64,000 nucleotides of DNA from Dioscorea cayenensis subsp. rotundata (Eukaryota; Streptophyta; Magnoliopsida; Dioscoreales; Dioscoreaceae). A program made the position numbers and the translations under genes. This document shows, piece after piece, positions 9,980 through 21,223 of the stretch. The stretch's first letter is position 1; each line of letters begins with the position of its first letter. The notes under the pieces are model-generated. The model saw only the letters and a program-made list of their open reading frames with translations. It ran no database searches and was not told the DNA's origin. The DNA lies in the NCBI RefSeq assembly GCF_009730915.1, contig NC_052488.1, forward strand, positions 22,252,305 to 22,316,304. The letters are read 5' to 3'.

Positions 9980-12431
9980 ATGGCGTCTCTACGGGCAACG
10001 CTGCGAGGTCTCGGCGTCTCTCGGCGCGCCGTGTTTCTCAGGGGCATAACGTCGAACACCTGCCGTGCATTCTCCACTGGCTTATCCCCTCCTTCCAAGG
10101 GCTTCGTTTACGAGCAGCATGGGCCCCCGGATCAAGTCCTCAGGTTCGATTTCACCTCCGTTTTGTTGAAAACCTTGTGATTATTTCTGATTTCATTGCA
10201 TTGATGTTCTGTTGCTTTGATTGTCGCCAGGATGGTTGAACTCCCGCCTGTCCCAGTGAAAGAGAATGATGTGTGTGTTAAAATGCTTGCTGCTCCTATC
10301 AATCCCTCTGATATCAATCGGATTGAAGGTATTACAGTCTTATTTTCATTTTTTTTTTTTCTAAATTATTTCAACTATTAGAGCAGTTGTTGTAGGTTTT
10401 CAATTTTTTGATATAAATTGAAATTAGCTATTGAAAAAAAAAATCATACTTGACCCTAAGTGATGATGTTTATTGAAACCAAAGTGTTACTATTATGGAT
10501 TTTAAAGCATGTTCAGACTTCAACCTGTATTGCCAAATTGTATGCAATTGAAAATTTTCACCTTGTTATTTAATCATAAGAAAATATGAAGAAACAATGA
10601 GCTGTACATGGTTTGTTTTACATTAATTTTCATCAGACTATTGATTTAAAGGCAATGTGATTTTCGTTTGTGTTTGATTGTGCTGTCTTGAGTATTTATC
10701 ATCTTCATGTTTCTGTTTTGATAGGTGTTTACCCTATAAGACCTCAAGTCCCAGCAGTTGGAGGTAGTGAGGGTGTGGGGGAGGTGCATGCTGTGGGCTC
10801 TGCAGTAACATCTCTCTCCGTGGGGGATCGGGTCATACCTTGTCCTACAACTTTCGGTATTATAATTATTTCGCATTATCTTAAAGCAAGCTTGATTTCT
10901 GAGAGATTAAACAGCTTACTTTGTATTGCTGTTCTGAGAGATTAAACTGCTGCTTTTCAACAATGCTTGAAGTCTGCACTTGTCAACAGGGACATGGCAA
11001 ACTTATGTTGTAAAAGAGGAGGACGTCTGGCACAAAGTTAGTAAGAATGTTCCTATTGAATATGCTGCAACAGTAACTGTAAATCCTATGACGGCTTTGC
11101 GAATGATGGAAGACTTTGTTGAACTGAACCCTGGTACTGCCTGATTGATATGTTTTTTTCTGTTCAGATCTCAATCTCTCCTTGCATTATTTTAAATTGT
11201 TGCTATTGAATCTACCAGGTGATGCCATTGTGCAAAATGGCTCTTCTAGTATGGTTGGACAGTGCATTGTTCAACTTGCCAGAATTCGTGGTGTTCAGAG
11301 CATAAACTTGATTCGAGAAAGGTGCAGATTGGCACTTTCTTTGATCTGATTATCCTGTGCTTACCATGATTTACACTTTATATTAGGGTCAGACTAAAGA
11401 AACTAGCATGAGTTTTTCATAACCTTATTTCTTATGCCAATGCTTTTAAATTGTAGTTGTGAAATTTCCAGGATACAAAGTCAACTATCTGTGCAGTTTT
11501 TCATAATGTTTAAGCTTTTGCTTGTTCAAAGCTTTATAATCCGTTGTGACCATGTTTTTACAGACCTGGGTCAGAAGAGTTAAAAGAAAAACTGAAGAAA
11601 CTTGGTGCAAATGAAGTTTTCACAGAAAACCAATTGGAAATAAAGAATGTCAAGAGTCTTCTGGTAATTTTTTTAAATTTTTTTTACATATAATTTCTCT
11701 TTTGTGGGCTGTTTTTTATAAGAATTTTCTACATGCTTAATCTCTCATACCATGGTTTATGTCTATCAGTTCGTTATTATGAAAGTTAGAGCTTAATTAA
11801 TTAATTGGTACATCAATTATTCCCTTATGCTTCTCAGAACAATATACAAGAACCTGCTCTTGGATTCAATTGTGTTGGAGGAAATGCTGCTTCTTTGGTC
11901 CTCAAGTTCTTGAGGTAGCTCGCTCTTCTTCTTCAACTATATTCAATCAATTTTACCTCAATTCACATTTCACAATCAGAATGACTGTTGTTCTTTAGGC
12001 AGGGTGGCACAATGGTAACCTATGGTGGTATGGCAAAGAAACCTATCACAGTCTCCACATCATCGTTCATATTCAAGGTAACTTCCTAACCATCAATCCA
12101 TAAAACCCGGTGAATTTCACGAAAACAACGAAAACATCTGCATCGTTCAGGACCTCTCCCTGCGGGGATTCTGGCTACAAAAATGGATGAACACAGAGAA
12201 AGCACAAGATTGCAGAGCTATGGCCAATCAACTCCTCAGCTTTGTCGAACAAGGAGAATTAAAATACGAGTAAGCAACATTTCCAATATCCGAATTCCGA
12301 ATATTAATTGAACACTGATCCAACATTGATCATGCAGGATGGAGCTAGTTCCGTTCATCGAATTCGACACAGCACTGAACAATGCACTGGGCAAATCAGG
12401 AAGTCGTCCAAAACAGGTCCTCACATTCTAG
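9980..12431 (+). CDS. MECR: Mitochondrial enoyl-[acyl-carrier-protein] reductase (MECR type)
   Basis: Catalyses the NADPH-dependent last step of each cycle of mitochondrial fatty acid synthesis, reducing trans-2-enoyl-ACP; this pathway feeds lipoate production. Ten exons: 9980-10143, 10231-10328, 10725-10856, 10990-11133, 11219-11321, 11564-11663, 11838-11914, 11999-12077, 12151-12269 and 12338-12431. Together they code for 369 residues. The first 34 or so residues are Arg/Ser-rich without acidic residues, a mitochondrial presequence. NPSDINRIEGVYP at about 79-91 carries the tyrosine (Tyr90) equivalent to the catalytic one of the family, and NGSSSMVGQ near 186-194 is the nucleotide-binding turn. 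The protein belongs to the zinc-free medium-chain dehydrogenase fold and appears complete. Its start is the first ATG giving a presequence. The family assignment (Arabidopsis At3g45770-like) is from recalled similarity. Confidence 0.9.
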
Positions 12432-12648
12432 TAAGATGTTTTGAAATGCTATTTGTATCTCATCTCATGCACACTTGTTTTTTCCCTTGTATCATATCCA
12501 TGTATGTGTGTGTATTAATGAAATTTAAAAATAAAAAAAAAGTAAACTTTGAAATTCTCATTGCACAACAATGTCATCAAATCAACACAAAACACAAAGG
12601 ACCAAAAACACAAGTTTGGAACAAGGAAAACAATGGGAGGAGGTATCA

Positions 12649-13332
12649 TCAAGCAGGGGTGCTTTGCTCCTCGAGCTTTTGCACATAGGCCTTGAGCGTG
12701 AGCACCAGCTCACGCGCGGGCGCTTGGAGCGTGCTGACGAGCGAGATCGAAGGGCCTTGCAAAGCGCCGAGCAACTTAGCATAGATCTCTTCTCGGCTCG
12801 GCAATGTCTCGAGCACCTTGAACTCATCCGGCGCGTAGAAGCGCCCCTCGAACACAGCTCCGGTGAAGTCATTGTCGTCGAGCTTGCGTTCCTTCTGGAA
12901 TTCCCTGTAAGGTTTGAGCGCTGCCGGGATCTCCTCGGTGTGGACGAAGAGCCAGGCGTTCATGCCCTTCATGCACGGCTTCAATGCCTCCCATGCCGTG
13001 CCCTCGATGGCTTTGCCGACGAGGGTGTTCTTAGCGACGATGAGCTTCACGGTGTCCGGGAGGGTGCCACGGAGGTCCTGGAACTGCTTGACGGTGAAGC
13101 CGGTGTAGCGGATGCCGGCGATGAGGTAGCAGCTCTCGAGCTGTTGCTTCACGTTATCGACCGTCTCCTCCTTCTTGGTCCGGCTAATGGCGGCGCGAAC
13201 GAAGGGGAGGGATCGGCGGCGAGGTTTGCAGACTAAGGTGGGGGATTTTAGGGTTAGGGTTAGGGATTGGGGACGGAGAGAGAGAGGGTGGGGTTTGGAG
13301 GAGGAGGAGAAGGAACAGAGAGTGGCCTCCAT
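12649..13332 (-). CDS. RPL10: Plastid 50S ribosomal protein L10 (uL10c)
   Basis: Single-exon gene for 227 residues. uL10 forms the base of the ribosomal stalk, binding 23S rRNA and the L7/L12 dimers that recruit translation factors; here it acts in the chloroplast ribosome. Residues 1-46 are Ser/Leu/Arg-rich with almost no acids, a chloroplast transit peptide ending near FVRAA. The mature part has the uL10 pattern: a SRTKKEETV start helix, YTGFTVKQFQDLR and VAKNTLVGKAIEGT. The 3' end faces the reductase gene with only 217 bases between the two stops. The transit-peptide codons contain a telomere-like TTTAGGGTTAGGGTTAGGG (plus strand, 13247-13265). Confidence 0.93.
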   Translation of the reverse strand: MEATLCSFSSSSKPHPLSLRPQSLTLTLKSPTLVCKPRRRSLPFVRAAISRTKKEETVDNVKQQLESCYLIAGIRYTGFTVKQFQDLRGTLPDTVKLIVAKNTLVGKAIEGTAWEALKPCMKGMNAWLFVHTEEIPAALKPYREFQKERKLDDNDFTGAVFEGRFYAPDEFKVLETLPSREEIYAKLLGALQGPSISLVSTLQAPARELVLTLKAYVQKLEEQSTPA

Positions 13333-14026
13333 TGCTGAGAAATGGAGAGCAATTCAATACCATAACTGATAACCCCCTCTTCTTCCTTACCTTATCCTTT
13401 TCTTGTTAATTATTATTTTGCATTTATACCCCTCTCAAATTACAAATTACTTTACTTTTGTATAAATATATATATATATATATATATATTTATCAATGAG
13501 GGCGCAGATTCTATTAATGTCAGTAAAATTCAATTATACATATATGTTTGTGTTTTATTCATTGGATTCAATGATGGAAAATATTTTTGTATAGTTCTCT
13601 GTAAATTTTGTATAGTAAAAAATAAGATAAATAATATTTTGATTGAATAGTTCAATCATGATCGGTTTAATTATTATTTATTATATTATTGTTATACCAA
13701 TTTATGTTTGTATTTTTCTATTTCTATTATTTTCCTGGTTTGTAGACATTTTATATATAAAAAACTTTAATAGTTGATGAATTCTATATGTATATTGTTA
13801 ATACTCTTGCGAAAACACATATGAAATAATGAATTTATTAAAGGTTTTAAGGTTTATTCTGCAAATTTAAAAAAAAAATTAATAATCATTTTTCGTTAAA
13901 AAAGGTTTTAAGTTTTATTATATTCCAAAATTTTAAAAAAAAAAATCATTTTTTTATATAAAATAGAAAAATAAATAACAAAACAAGCGGAGGTGCTGAG
14001 CAAGCTTTGGGCAAAACAAGAGGACA
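13333..14026. promoter_or_regulatory. Shared divergent promoter region of L10 and TOP6A
   Basis: About 690 bases separate two oppositely directed start codons. Most is AT-rich, with a (TA)n run at 13463-13489. No strong TATA box could be assigned to either gene. Likely holds both promoters. Confidence 0.45.
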
Positions 14027-15304
14027 ATGTCGGAGAAGAAGCGCCGCCGCCCGGAGCCCGGCACGTCCAAGCGGTCCCGTTCATCGTCCTCCTCGCATGC
14101 GCACGAGCTCAAGAACCAGCTCAAGCCCGATACTGAGATCCTCTCCTCTCTCCACCGCCTCCGCGCCGCCACCCAATCCTCTTCCGATCAAACCCTAACC
14201 CTCTCCGATCTCAACCTCTCCTCCCCTTGCCGTGAAGTCTCCGATCTCGACTCCTCTTCCGTCCGCCTCGCCATCGAGCGCGCTGCTCTCTCCGCTGCCC
14301 GCTCCATCCTCTCCGGCAATGGATTCTCCTTCTCCATCCCCTCCCGTTCCTCCTCCAACCAGCTCTACCTCCCCGAGCTCGACCGTATTGTCCTCAAGGA
14401 CAAGACCTCGTCGCGCCCCTTCGCCAGCCTCTCCACTGTCCGCAAGGCCACCATCACGGCCCGTGTCCTCTCCCTCGTCCACGCCATCCTCCTCAACGGA
14501 ATCCATGTCACTAAGCGTGATCTCTTCTACACTGACGTCAAGCTCTTCGGCGACCAAACCCAGTCCGACGCCGTACTCGACGACGTTTCGTGCATGCTTG
14601 GCTGTACCCGATCCTCCCTCCACGTTGTCGCCTCCGAGAAGGGCGTCGTCGTCGGCCGTCTCGTCTTCTCCGATGACGGCGACCGCATTGACTGCACCCG
14701 CATGGGAATTGGCGGTAAGGCCATTCCTCCCAACATCGATCGCGTTTCTGACCTTGAGAGTGACGCCCTCTTCATTCTCCTTGTGGAGAAAGACGCCGCC
14801 TTTATGCGTCTCGCTGAGGATCGCTTCTATAACCGCTTCCCTTGCATCATCGTCACAGCCAAAGGCCAGCCGGATGTCGCCACCAGGCTCTTTTTGAAGA
14901 AGATGAAGACCGAGCTCAAGCTTCCGGTGCTCGCATTGGTTGACAGTGATCCCTATGGATTGAAGATCTTGTCTGTTTATATGTGTGGATCTAAGAACAT
15001 GTCCTATGATAGCTCTAACCTCACAACTCCGGATATCAAGTGGCTCGGAATCCGGCCAAGTGATCTAGATAAGTACCGCGTGCCGGAGCAATGCAGATTG
15101 CCTATGACTGATCAGGATGTGAAGGTTGGGAAGGATCTCTTGGAGGAGGATTTCGTGAAGAGGAATGAGGGGTGGGTGAGGGAGCTGGAGATGATGGTGA
15201 GGACGAGACAGAAGGCTGAGATTCAGGCTCTCAGTTCCTTCGGATTCCAGTATCTCACTGAGGTTTATCTGCCTCTCAAGATACAGCAGCAGGATTGGTT
15301 GTGA
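14027..15304 (+). CDS. TOP6A: DNA topoisomerase VI subunit A (SPO11-3/TOP6A)
   Basis: Intronless gene for 425 residues, close to the usual length for plant TOP6A. With TOP6B it forms topoisomerase VI, which passes one DNA duplex through another and is needed for endoreduplication and cell growth in plants. A basic Ser-rich N-terminus (KKRRRPEPG) may direct nuclear entry. The winged-helix domain has [12 protein letters not shown] with the DNA-linking Tyr168. The Toprim domain has the metal-binding Glu254 (LLVEKDAAF) and Asp306/Asp308 (DSDPYG). It ends QQQDWL, much like other plant TOP6A proteins. This marks it as TOP6A and not the meiotic SPO11-1 or SPO11-2. GC content is very high in the first 800 bases and drops later, a monocot-like gradient. 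All catalytic residues are present, so it should be functional. Confidence 0.95.
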   Translation: MSEKKRRRPEPGTSKRSRSSSSSHAHELKNQLKPDTEILSSLHRLRAATQSSSDQTLTLSDLNLSSPCREVSDLDSSSVRLAIERAALSAARSILSGNGFSFSIPSRSSSNQLYLPELDRIVLKDKTSSRPFASLSTVRKATITARVLSLVHAILLNGIHVTKRDLFYTDVKLFGDQTQSDAVLDDVSCMLGCTRSSLHVVASEKGVVVGRLVFSDDGDRIDCTRMGIGGKAIPPNIDRVSDLESDALFILLVEKDAAFMRLAEDRFYNRFPCIIVTAKGQPDVATRLFLKKMKTELKLPVLALVDSDPYGLKILSVYMCGSKNMSYDSSNLTTPDIKWLGIRPSDLDKYRVPEQCRLPMTDQDVKVGKDLLEEDFVKRNEGWVRELEMMVRTRQKAEIQALSSFGFQYLTEVYLPLKIQQQDWL

Positions 15305-15382
15305 CTTGTGAGCTTAGGCAACTTAAAGCCTTTGAGTTAAGGTATGGCTTCATCTATGAATTGTTGATTTTAATGATATTAT

Positions 15383-15965
15383 CTTGAATTACAGCATGGC
15401 TTCACTCTATAAAAATTGCGCTTTTGATTGATTTTTGTGATATCATTTTTACTCTGGATAATACTTTGCATGTAATTCAACTAGCATACAATGCCTGTAA
15501 CAATTGCCTACTTGTTGAGCCTTTGAAATGTGAGTTTGGTTTGAATATATTGGTAGAATGAAGTATGAGGATGTTCGTTTAACTGAAATCTATGAAAAGA
15601 ACTTTCTTTTATTTGTGCTAAGATAGATATGGTAGAGGAACAATGGATCAACTATCATATTGAGTTAGGGGAGCTCACAGTGCTTGTAGGATAGAACTGA
15701 ACAACTTGAATTTGGGTATGGCTTCATTCTGTAAATTGTTCTAATTGATTTAGTGACCCCTTTTAATGCACTGTACTCACATATTATGCCTGTGATATCT
15801 TCGTAAGTCTTTCCAGTGTGAGCTTGGGGTTGAATCCATTTGTGGAATGAAGTATCTGTATGTGTATATTCATTAACTAAATCCTATGAAAAAAGAATTC
15901 TGTTTCCCCCCTTCTAGATAGAGAGAGGAATAATGGGTTGAGTATCATATTGAATTGGGGGAAGA
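15383..15965. repeat. Diverged tandem duplication downstream of TOP6A
   Basis: Two units of 260-300 bases lie head to tail: about 15383-15676 and 15705-15965. Shared anchors in the same order are CTTGAATT, ATGGCTTCA, a TGCCTGT stretch, GAATGAAGTAT, CCTATGAAAA/TCTATGAAAA and AGTATCATATTGA/ACTATCATATTGA. Non-coding; probably the 3' flank or 3'UTR duplicated. Confidence 0.55.
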
Positions 15966-17645
15966 TCCCATGCTGATATGACAGAAATAGCATTCAAATT
16001 AGATGGGTTCCAGTGAGTTTATAAATTTAGCAACCTAGCAAGTGTTCATGTGTACACAAATGGATTTAATTTAATTAGATAATGTGAAGTCAGCAGATTG
16101 ATTTGATGACCAAAATCAATATTTTGCCATTTATCCCATTTTCAGAACTTGTGCCCCCACAGCTTCTAAAATCTGTGCAAGTCTTTTGTCATAACATAAA
16201 GATCACTTCACATATATCTTGCACAAAACATGGAATTTAGTATGGTAGCAATGATTTTCAACGGCTTGTGCCTTTACAGAGCACGACATATAATCATCAC
16301 TGTCTGTGTTGCTTTTGTATGTTAAACTTAGCATAGATTCAAGCATTCATCTGTTTTTCACAAGGCATTGTATTTAACCTTTTGTTGCTCCAAATTTTTA
16401 GTGTAGGCCAAATATTTAAGCATCATATGTCTTCTGAACAGAGATGGATAAACAGCCAAAATGAAAAGGTACACTCAAGAGAAAGAAACTTTTGACCAAA
16501 TGAGGTTGCATTTCAGAGCTGCAACATCACAAGAAACATTTAGGAGACAATTTATTAACACCATATGTTTCGGTAGACTTGCTTTGTCGTTAGCGTTTTG
16601 TCATGATAATGCAAGTGCAGTGTAGTCGTAGGAGGTATACAAACTTGTTTCAAGAGAACAATCTTGCACTGCTATGTCATTTAATTTTTAGATTTCATTT
16701 CGGTGGAATTTCAAACATCAAATATGCATTTTCTGGATGAATATATTTCCTTTGTTACAATTTCCAATCTGGAATTAATCAAGTTGTGGTTTTCTCTCCC
16801 TCTATTGTCAATGTTGATTGTTTACTTCCCCCAACCATTTCTTGTGGTTCATTGGACTTTGTAATTTCTTTATTTTTTTTTTTCTTAATAGGTGTGTGAT
16901 TATTATGATTTTGTTTTAAATTTATTGTTTACTTATATAACAAACACAGGGACATTCTATGAATAGTACTGTACTGCCTTGTCTTAAGGCTTTGATTCCA
17001 TTTATAGCTTCTAAAACACAGAGTCTATAGGACAAAAGAGACAGAAATTCCACTTATGAGTTGCTGTTTGGAATTACTGATTATTATTTAAGTGCTCACA
17101 TGGTGAATGCAGTTCAACAATTAATAACACTTAAAATTTATAACTTAGTATCTTGCATTATTAAAGAACTTTTTTTAAGTTGACAAAGAACACAGCATGG
17201 AGTATAATCCAAAACCAGGTTCCAAGACCTCGTTAATGAAAATTGCTTTGAAAATTCAATCTTGTTTTTCCTGAATGAATCCCTGCAGGACCATGCTTGT
17301 CACTGATATTAAAAATGAAAACAATTCCCAGCCTTGATGATTCCCTGCAAACCAAATACTAACAACACTGCTCACATATTATTATTATTATTATTATTAT
17401 TGCATGATGATTGAGACGTTTGGAAGCAGAGGAAATGAATATCTCTGAAAACATAACATAAAAAAATAAAATAAAATAAAATAAAATAAGAAGAAGAAGA
17501 AGATAAATAAATCAAATGGCTCATCACAATTAATGAATTGCAGAGTGAAGTGTGGCTTGGCCTTTTAAGAGCATTAGAAGACATATCCCATCCCTTTATT
17601 TTTCCTTGCTCTATAATGTAATCTTTGTAGGGAACCAAGGAATAT

Positions 17646-17680
<35 letters not shown>

Positions 17681-19272
17681 TCCGGACAGCTAAATCTTTA
17701 ATATAATATAATATCTTTATATATTGCGCATGTGCGACAAATATATCTCTTAGATGTTGAAATTTTGTGAGTCCTGATGATGGCAGTCATTGGGAAGATA
17801 ATAGGGAATTTTTTTTTTTTAAAAAAAAGTGTAAATTATTAATTCTGATTAAGTTGTTTAATAATAATTGAAAGTAAGAGTTGATTGGAAAATGTTGGTC
17901 AATATTGAGCGAAAGAAGCAAAAATTGGAATATAATTTCTAGAAGAAAATAAAATAATTCATTAAAAAAAACACGAATTTTTAGGCATGTGAAGTGACAA
18001 ATTTTCATATATTTTTCTTAATAAATAAATACTCCAATAAAAAAACTTCTTTCACACGTTTTAGCTTTTCTTTTAAACTCCAAATTAAGTAATTATGTAC
18101 TAATAATGTTCATTAAGAAGCTCTTTAGAAAAAGTTGTTTAATTTTACAGTATTTCAAGGCTACTGCATGAAGAGATGCTCCCTATTCCTATAGTCAAAA
18201 TTTTCAAATGATATGAAGTGTCTCACCTCACGTGCTAAATGAATGGGACAAATAAGAAGAAGCCAAGATGGGTCAAAATTCTTTTGATATTTTTTAAAAA
18301 ATAATTATTCCTTCAATTTTTAAAAATCCTTTTCAATCTCTGTATTTTAAAACATTTCATTATCAATCTCAATTAAAATCGTCATAATAATAATTATTAT
18401 TCTTTTCTTGATGTTGAGACATACTAGAAAACATACCAGTGTGTTCAATGATAAATCATGTATAATCTTAAAATCATCATAATAATAAATATTTTTTGAT
18501 AATATGAATAAACCATCATCTTTAAAATATTTACTAAATAATCAACCACATAAATTATTGCGCAAGTAATAACAAAGTCACACTTTGAGTTCAATGATAA
18601 ATCCTGTATAATCTTAATTTTTAACTCACGCACCAGTGAATTAAATCTTGGCGAGCTTACAAACATGTAAATCCCTATTAAAATCATATTTTTGTTATAT
18701 TTATTATTATTATTATTATTATTTGTTAAGAAACACCATAAAACTCATTGGTAAGCAAACCTAAACTATGTCTGAACACAATGTCATCTCAATCTTTAAC
18801 TTGAACTAAGGCATCGGTGAGCCAGAGCTTGTAGAGTTTTCCATTAAAAAAAAAATCACCTATGTAATTTAAAAAAATAATTATATATATATATATATTA
18901 AACTTCAGAAATTTATTAGATATTTTGATAACTTGAAGCATGATTTGGGCATACTAGCTTGAGAGGAGGTCCATGCTACACTCACTACTCAATAGGAAAA
19001 AACAGCTACATACAAGTTGTGTAAGCTTTTACAGTTTAACTTTGAGAATACAACACAACACTAGTACAATACTAGTCTAGTACTACCACACAAATGTCTT
19101 TTTCAACACATGCATACATACTGCATAAATCTGTTCTCAATCTCAAATTCTTTTCAAAAGGACAAGCACACTGTACAATACCCTCCAGCCACCAAGGAAT
19201 TCATGCATGATCCATTCATTCTAGTGGGTCTTTTTGTAATTTAACACACTTGGACTTCCATCTTCAACCCAA
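15966..19272. other. Long AT-rich intergenic stretch
   Basis: No supported gene. Contains an (ATT)n run near 17380-17400, (AAAAT)n near 17461-17490, a broken (TA)n tract at about 17642-17681 and (ATT)n at about 18703-18723. A phrase TTCAATGATAAATC[AC]TGTATAATCTTAA occurs twice, near 18446 and 18591. Open frames here are short, low-complexity and unconvincing. Confidence 0.5.
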
Positions 19273-19280
19273 TATATAAG
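19273..19280 (+). promoter_or_regulatory. TATA box of first small-protein gene
   Basis: TATATAAG sits 149 bases before the ATG at 19429, at the right distance for a short 5' leader. Confidence 0.5.
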
Positions 19281-19428
19281 TCTCACACATAGCTCTGTTT
19301 CTTTGCTCTTTCTTGTTAGAGTTTGGTGTTTCTCTTTGGTTTTTCAGATTAAAAAAAAAAAGAAACAAAGAGTTGAATTAGTTTTGAAGTTTCTCTTCTA
19401 CTTTGTAGTTGTTTTTAAGTTGCAAAGA

Positions 19429-19584
19429 ATGTTGAAGATCTTCCATGCAATGGATGGTACTAAGAGAAGAAGTTTACCAAAGAGAGGCAAGATCAAAGCC
19501 AATATATTCAGGATGATGTTCAGATCACTTGTAGCTTTGGCTTCAAAACCAGCAACAAGCACAAGAACAAGGAGAAGTTCTTAA
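19429..19584 (+). CDS. Small PKRG-core protein 1 (51 residues, function unknown)
   Basis: An intronless frame for a 51-residue, strongly basic protein. It carries LPKRGKIKANI at about 16-26, the core shared with the two genes downstream, followed by an amphipathic segment (FRMMFRSLVALA) and a Thr/Arg/Ser tail. No signal peptide or membrane span is convincing. The ATG at 19429 is chosen because a TATA box and leader precede it; an internal ATG at 19450 also precedes the core. Support for a real gene is the protein-level conservation of the core in three same-strand frames whose surroundings differ. I do not recognise a named family. The basic core could bind nucleic acid or a kinase partner, but that is speculation. 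Confidence 0.65.
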   Translation: MLKIFHAMDGTKRRSLPKRGKIKANIFRMMFRSLVALASKPATSTRTRRSS

Positions 19585-20896
19585 AGGTTATAAATTTCAT
19601 TTCTCTTTATTTTACAATGACAATGTACCAAGTTTTTCCATCTCTTCATTTGTCATTGTTGTTGTTGTTGGTGGTGGTGTTGTTGTTGTTGTTGAGGGAG
19701 AGATACATAATGATATTGTTAATGATGCATGACTAATGTCTCTTTCATGCACATTAAGTGTATGTGAAATGTACACAATCAATGGCATGCAGAAAATGCA
19801 GTTAATTGCTCAGAAAACAGTGGATTTTGTTATTGCAGAGCCTGCACAAGCCACATGCACACACACTACAGTTTGCAGACCTGTCTCATCGAATGATTCA
19901 AAACTTTGTATTTTTTTTTTATTGCCAAAGTGGGATTGAACCTGTAAAACCACTGTGCCTTTAACTGTAGTGATTCTTTAATGCTTATTATAAGGATCTG
20001 TCACGGTCTTCTTCTTCTTTCTCTTGTTGTTGTTGTTCTTCTTCTTGTTTGTTTATTTATTTATTTATTTTTTTTTTTTTCTGAATTGCTTTAATACAGT
20101 TAGGAGACATGTTGTTCAAAGTGGGGCTTGATAAGACTAGTGAAAAGGGGGACAATTATTGTTCAATCTCTCTTTAAAACAGAAAGCTTTGACTCTTGGC
20201 ATTTAACATGGTTCTTTTATCTTTTATTTTTGTAAGAAAATTAACAAAGATGCATTGCAAGCATGTGTGAAATATTGGTTCATTATTGAATGATTCAGTG
20301 ATTCAGAATTCTAAGGTATCAACCTGTGACTTGCTTCATTAGTTTTCATGCAGAAAGGCTACAGTAACATTGTTTGGGATCAAGTGCTAGCTTCAATATA
20401 GTTTATTCCAAAGTAAAAGTGGTGTGTTTGGTTTTATAATTAAATACAGAGATCAAACACTTAATTACTTTGAAGCATGTGTTCCATATTGAGATTAACA
20501 ATACAATTAACATCTTTGTTTCTTTCTTGTTCTTTTGCTTTGGAGATATGGAAATAATGAAAAGCATCTTTTGAGGATAGTGCTGAGGCCTTTTTGGTCA
20601 GTGCACTAACTAAGACAAAGCATTTACATGATCTTTATTGATATTGTACAAGCATCTTTACAATCAGAAACCCAGTATTGCATTACTTAATACCAAGATA
20701 ATTTCATGGATCTGTGTGGGTTCTTTAGCTCAACAAATAGGAACAAGTCACGTAACTCTATTTGCAACTTATTCCAGATATGATAGAATCAACATATGCT
20801 TGTCTTTTTTTATCTTTAGAAGCTTAAAAGATGCTCACTGATCTTTTTTCTTATTGCAAGTTGGTAAAATTCTATTAGAAGATATTCAGGTTGGCT
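19585..20896. other. Intergenic DNA between small-protein genes 1 and 2
   Basis: Contains GTT-rich microsatellites (about 19658-19695 and 20025-20045) in the probable 3' region of gene 1. No further copy of the PKRG core and no other supported gene. Confidence 0.45.
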
Positions 20897-20904
20897 TATA
20901 AATA
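20897..20904 (+). promoter_or_regulatory. TATA box of second small-protein gene
   Basis: Perfect TATAAATA, 117 bases before the ATG at 21014. The leader after it contains a CAATAA/CAA repeat (about 20936-20966). Confidence 0.6.
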
Positions 20905-21013
20905 GGCTTAGTTATCATTCTCATGTCATTAAGTAACAATAACAATAACAATAACAACAACAACAAAAGTAGTACTAGAGTTACCAAGTTCTTTGGAAGA
21001 AGAAAAGGTAGCA

Positions 21014-21223
21014 ATGGCCTTTGGAGTTTCTGAGTTGCAGAGAAATGGAAATCCTTTGCCAAAGAGAGGGCAAGTAAAGGCAAAGATTGTAAGTATTCTG
21101 GTTCGATCTGTCTCGCAAAGCTTTAAGGGAGAAGAAAGAGCTAGATCGGACGGCAGTTGCTCGCCGCCGATAAACAGGTTGTCTTTGAGTCGCAATAATT
21201 CAGAAAATATGTCTGAAGAATAA
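21014..21223 (+). CDS. Small PKRG-core protein 2 (69 residues, function unknown)
   Basis: Intronless frame for 69 residues. The order is a short N-terminus (MAFGVSELQRNG), the core NPLPKRGQVKAKI at about 13-25, an amphipathic helix-like segment (VSILVRSVSQSF), then a Ser/Asn-rich hydrophilic tail ending EE. A perfect TATA box and an AAC-rich leader stand just upstream, making this the best supported of the three. The first ATG in frame is used; the frame opens five codons earlier but without an ATG. Its likeness to genes 1 and 3 is confined to the core, with the tails diverged, as in old tandem duplicates under selection on the core. The function is not known to me. Confidence 0.72.
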   Translation: MAFGVSELQRNGNPLPKRGQVKAKIVSILVRSVSQSFKGEERARSDGSCSPPINRLSLSRNNSENMSEE

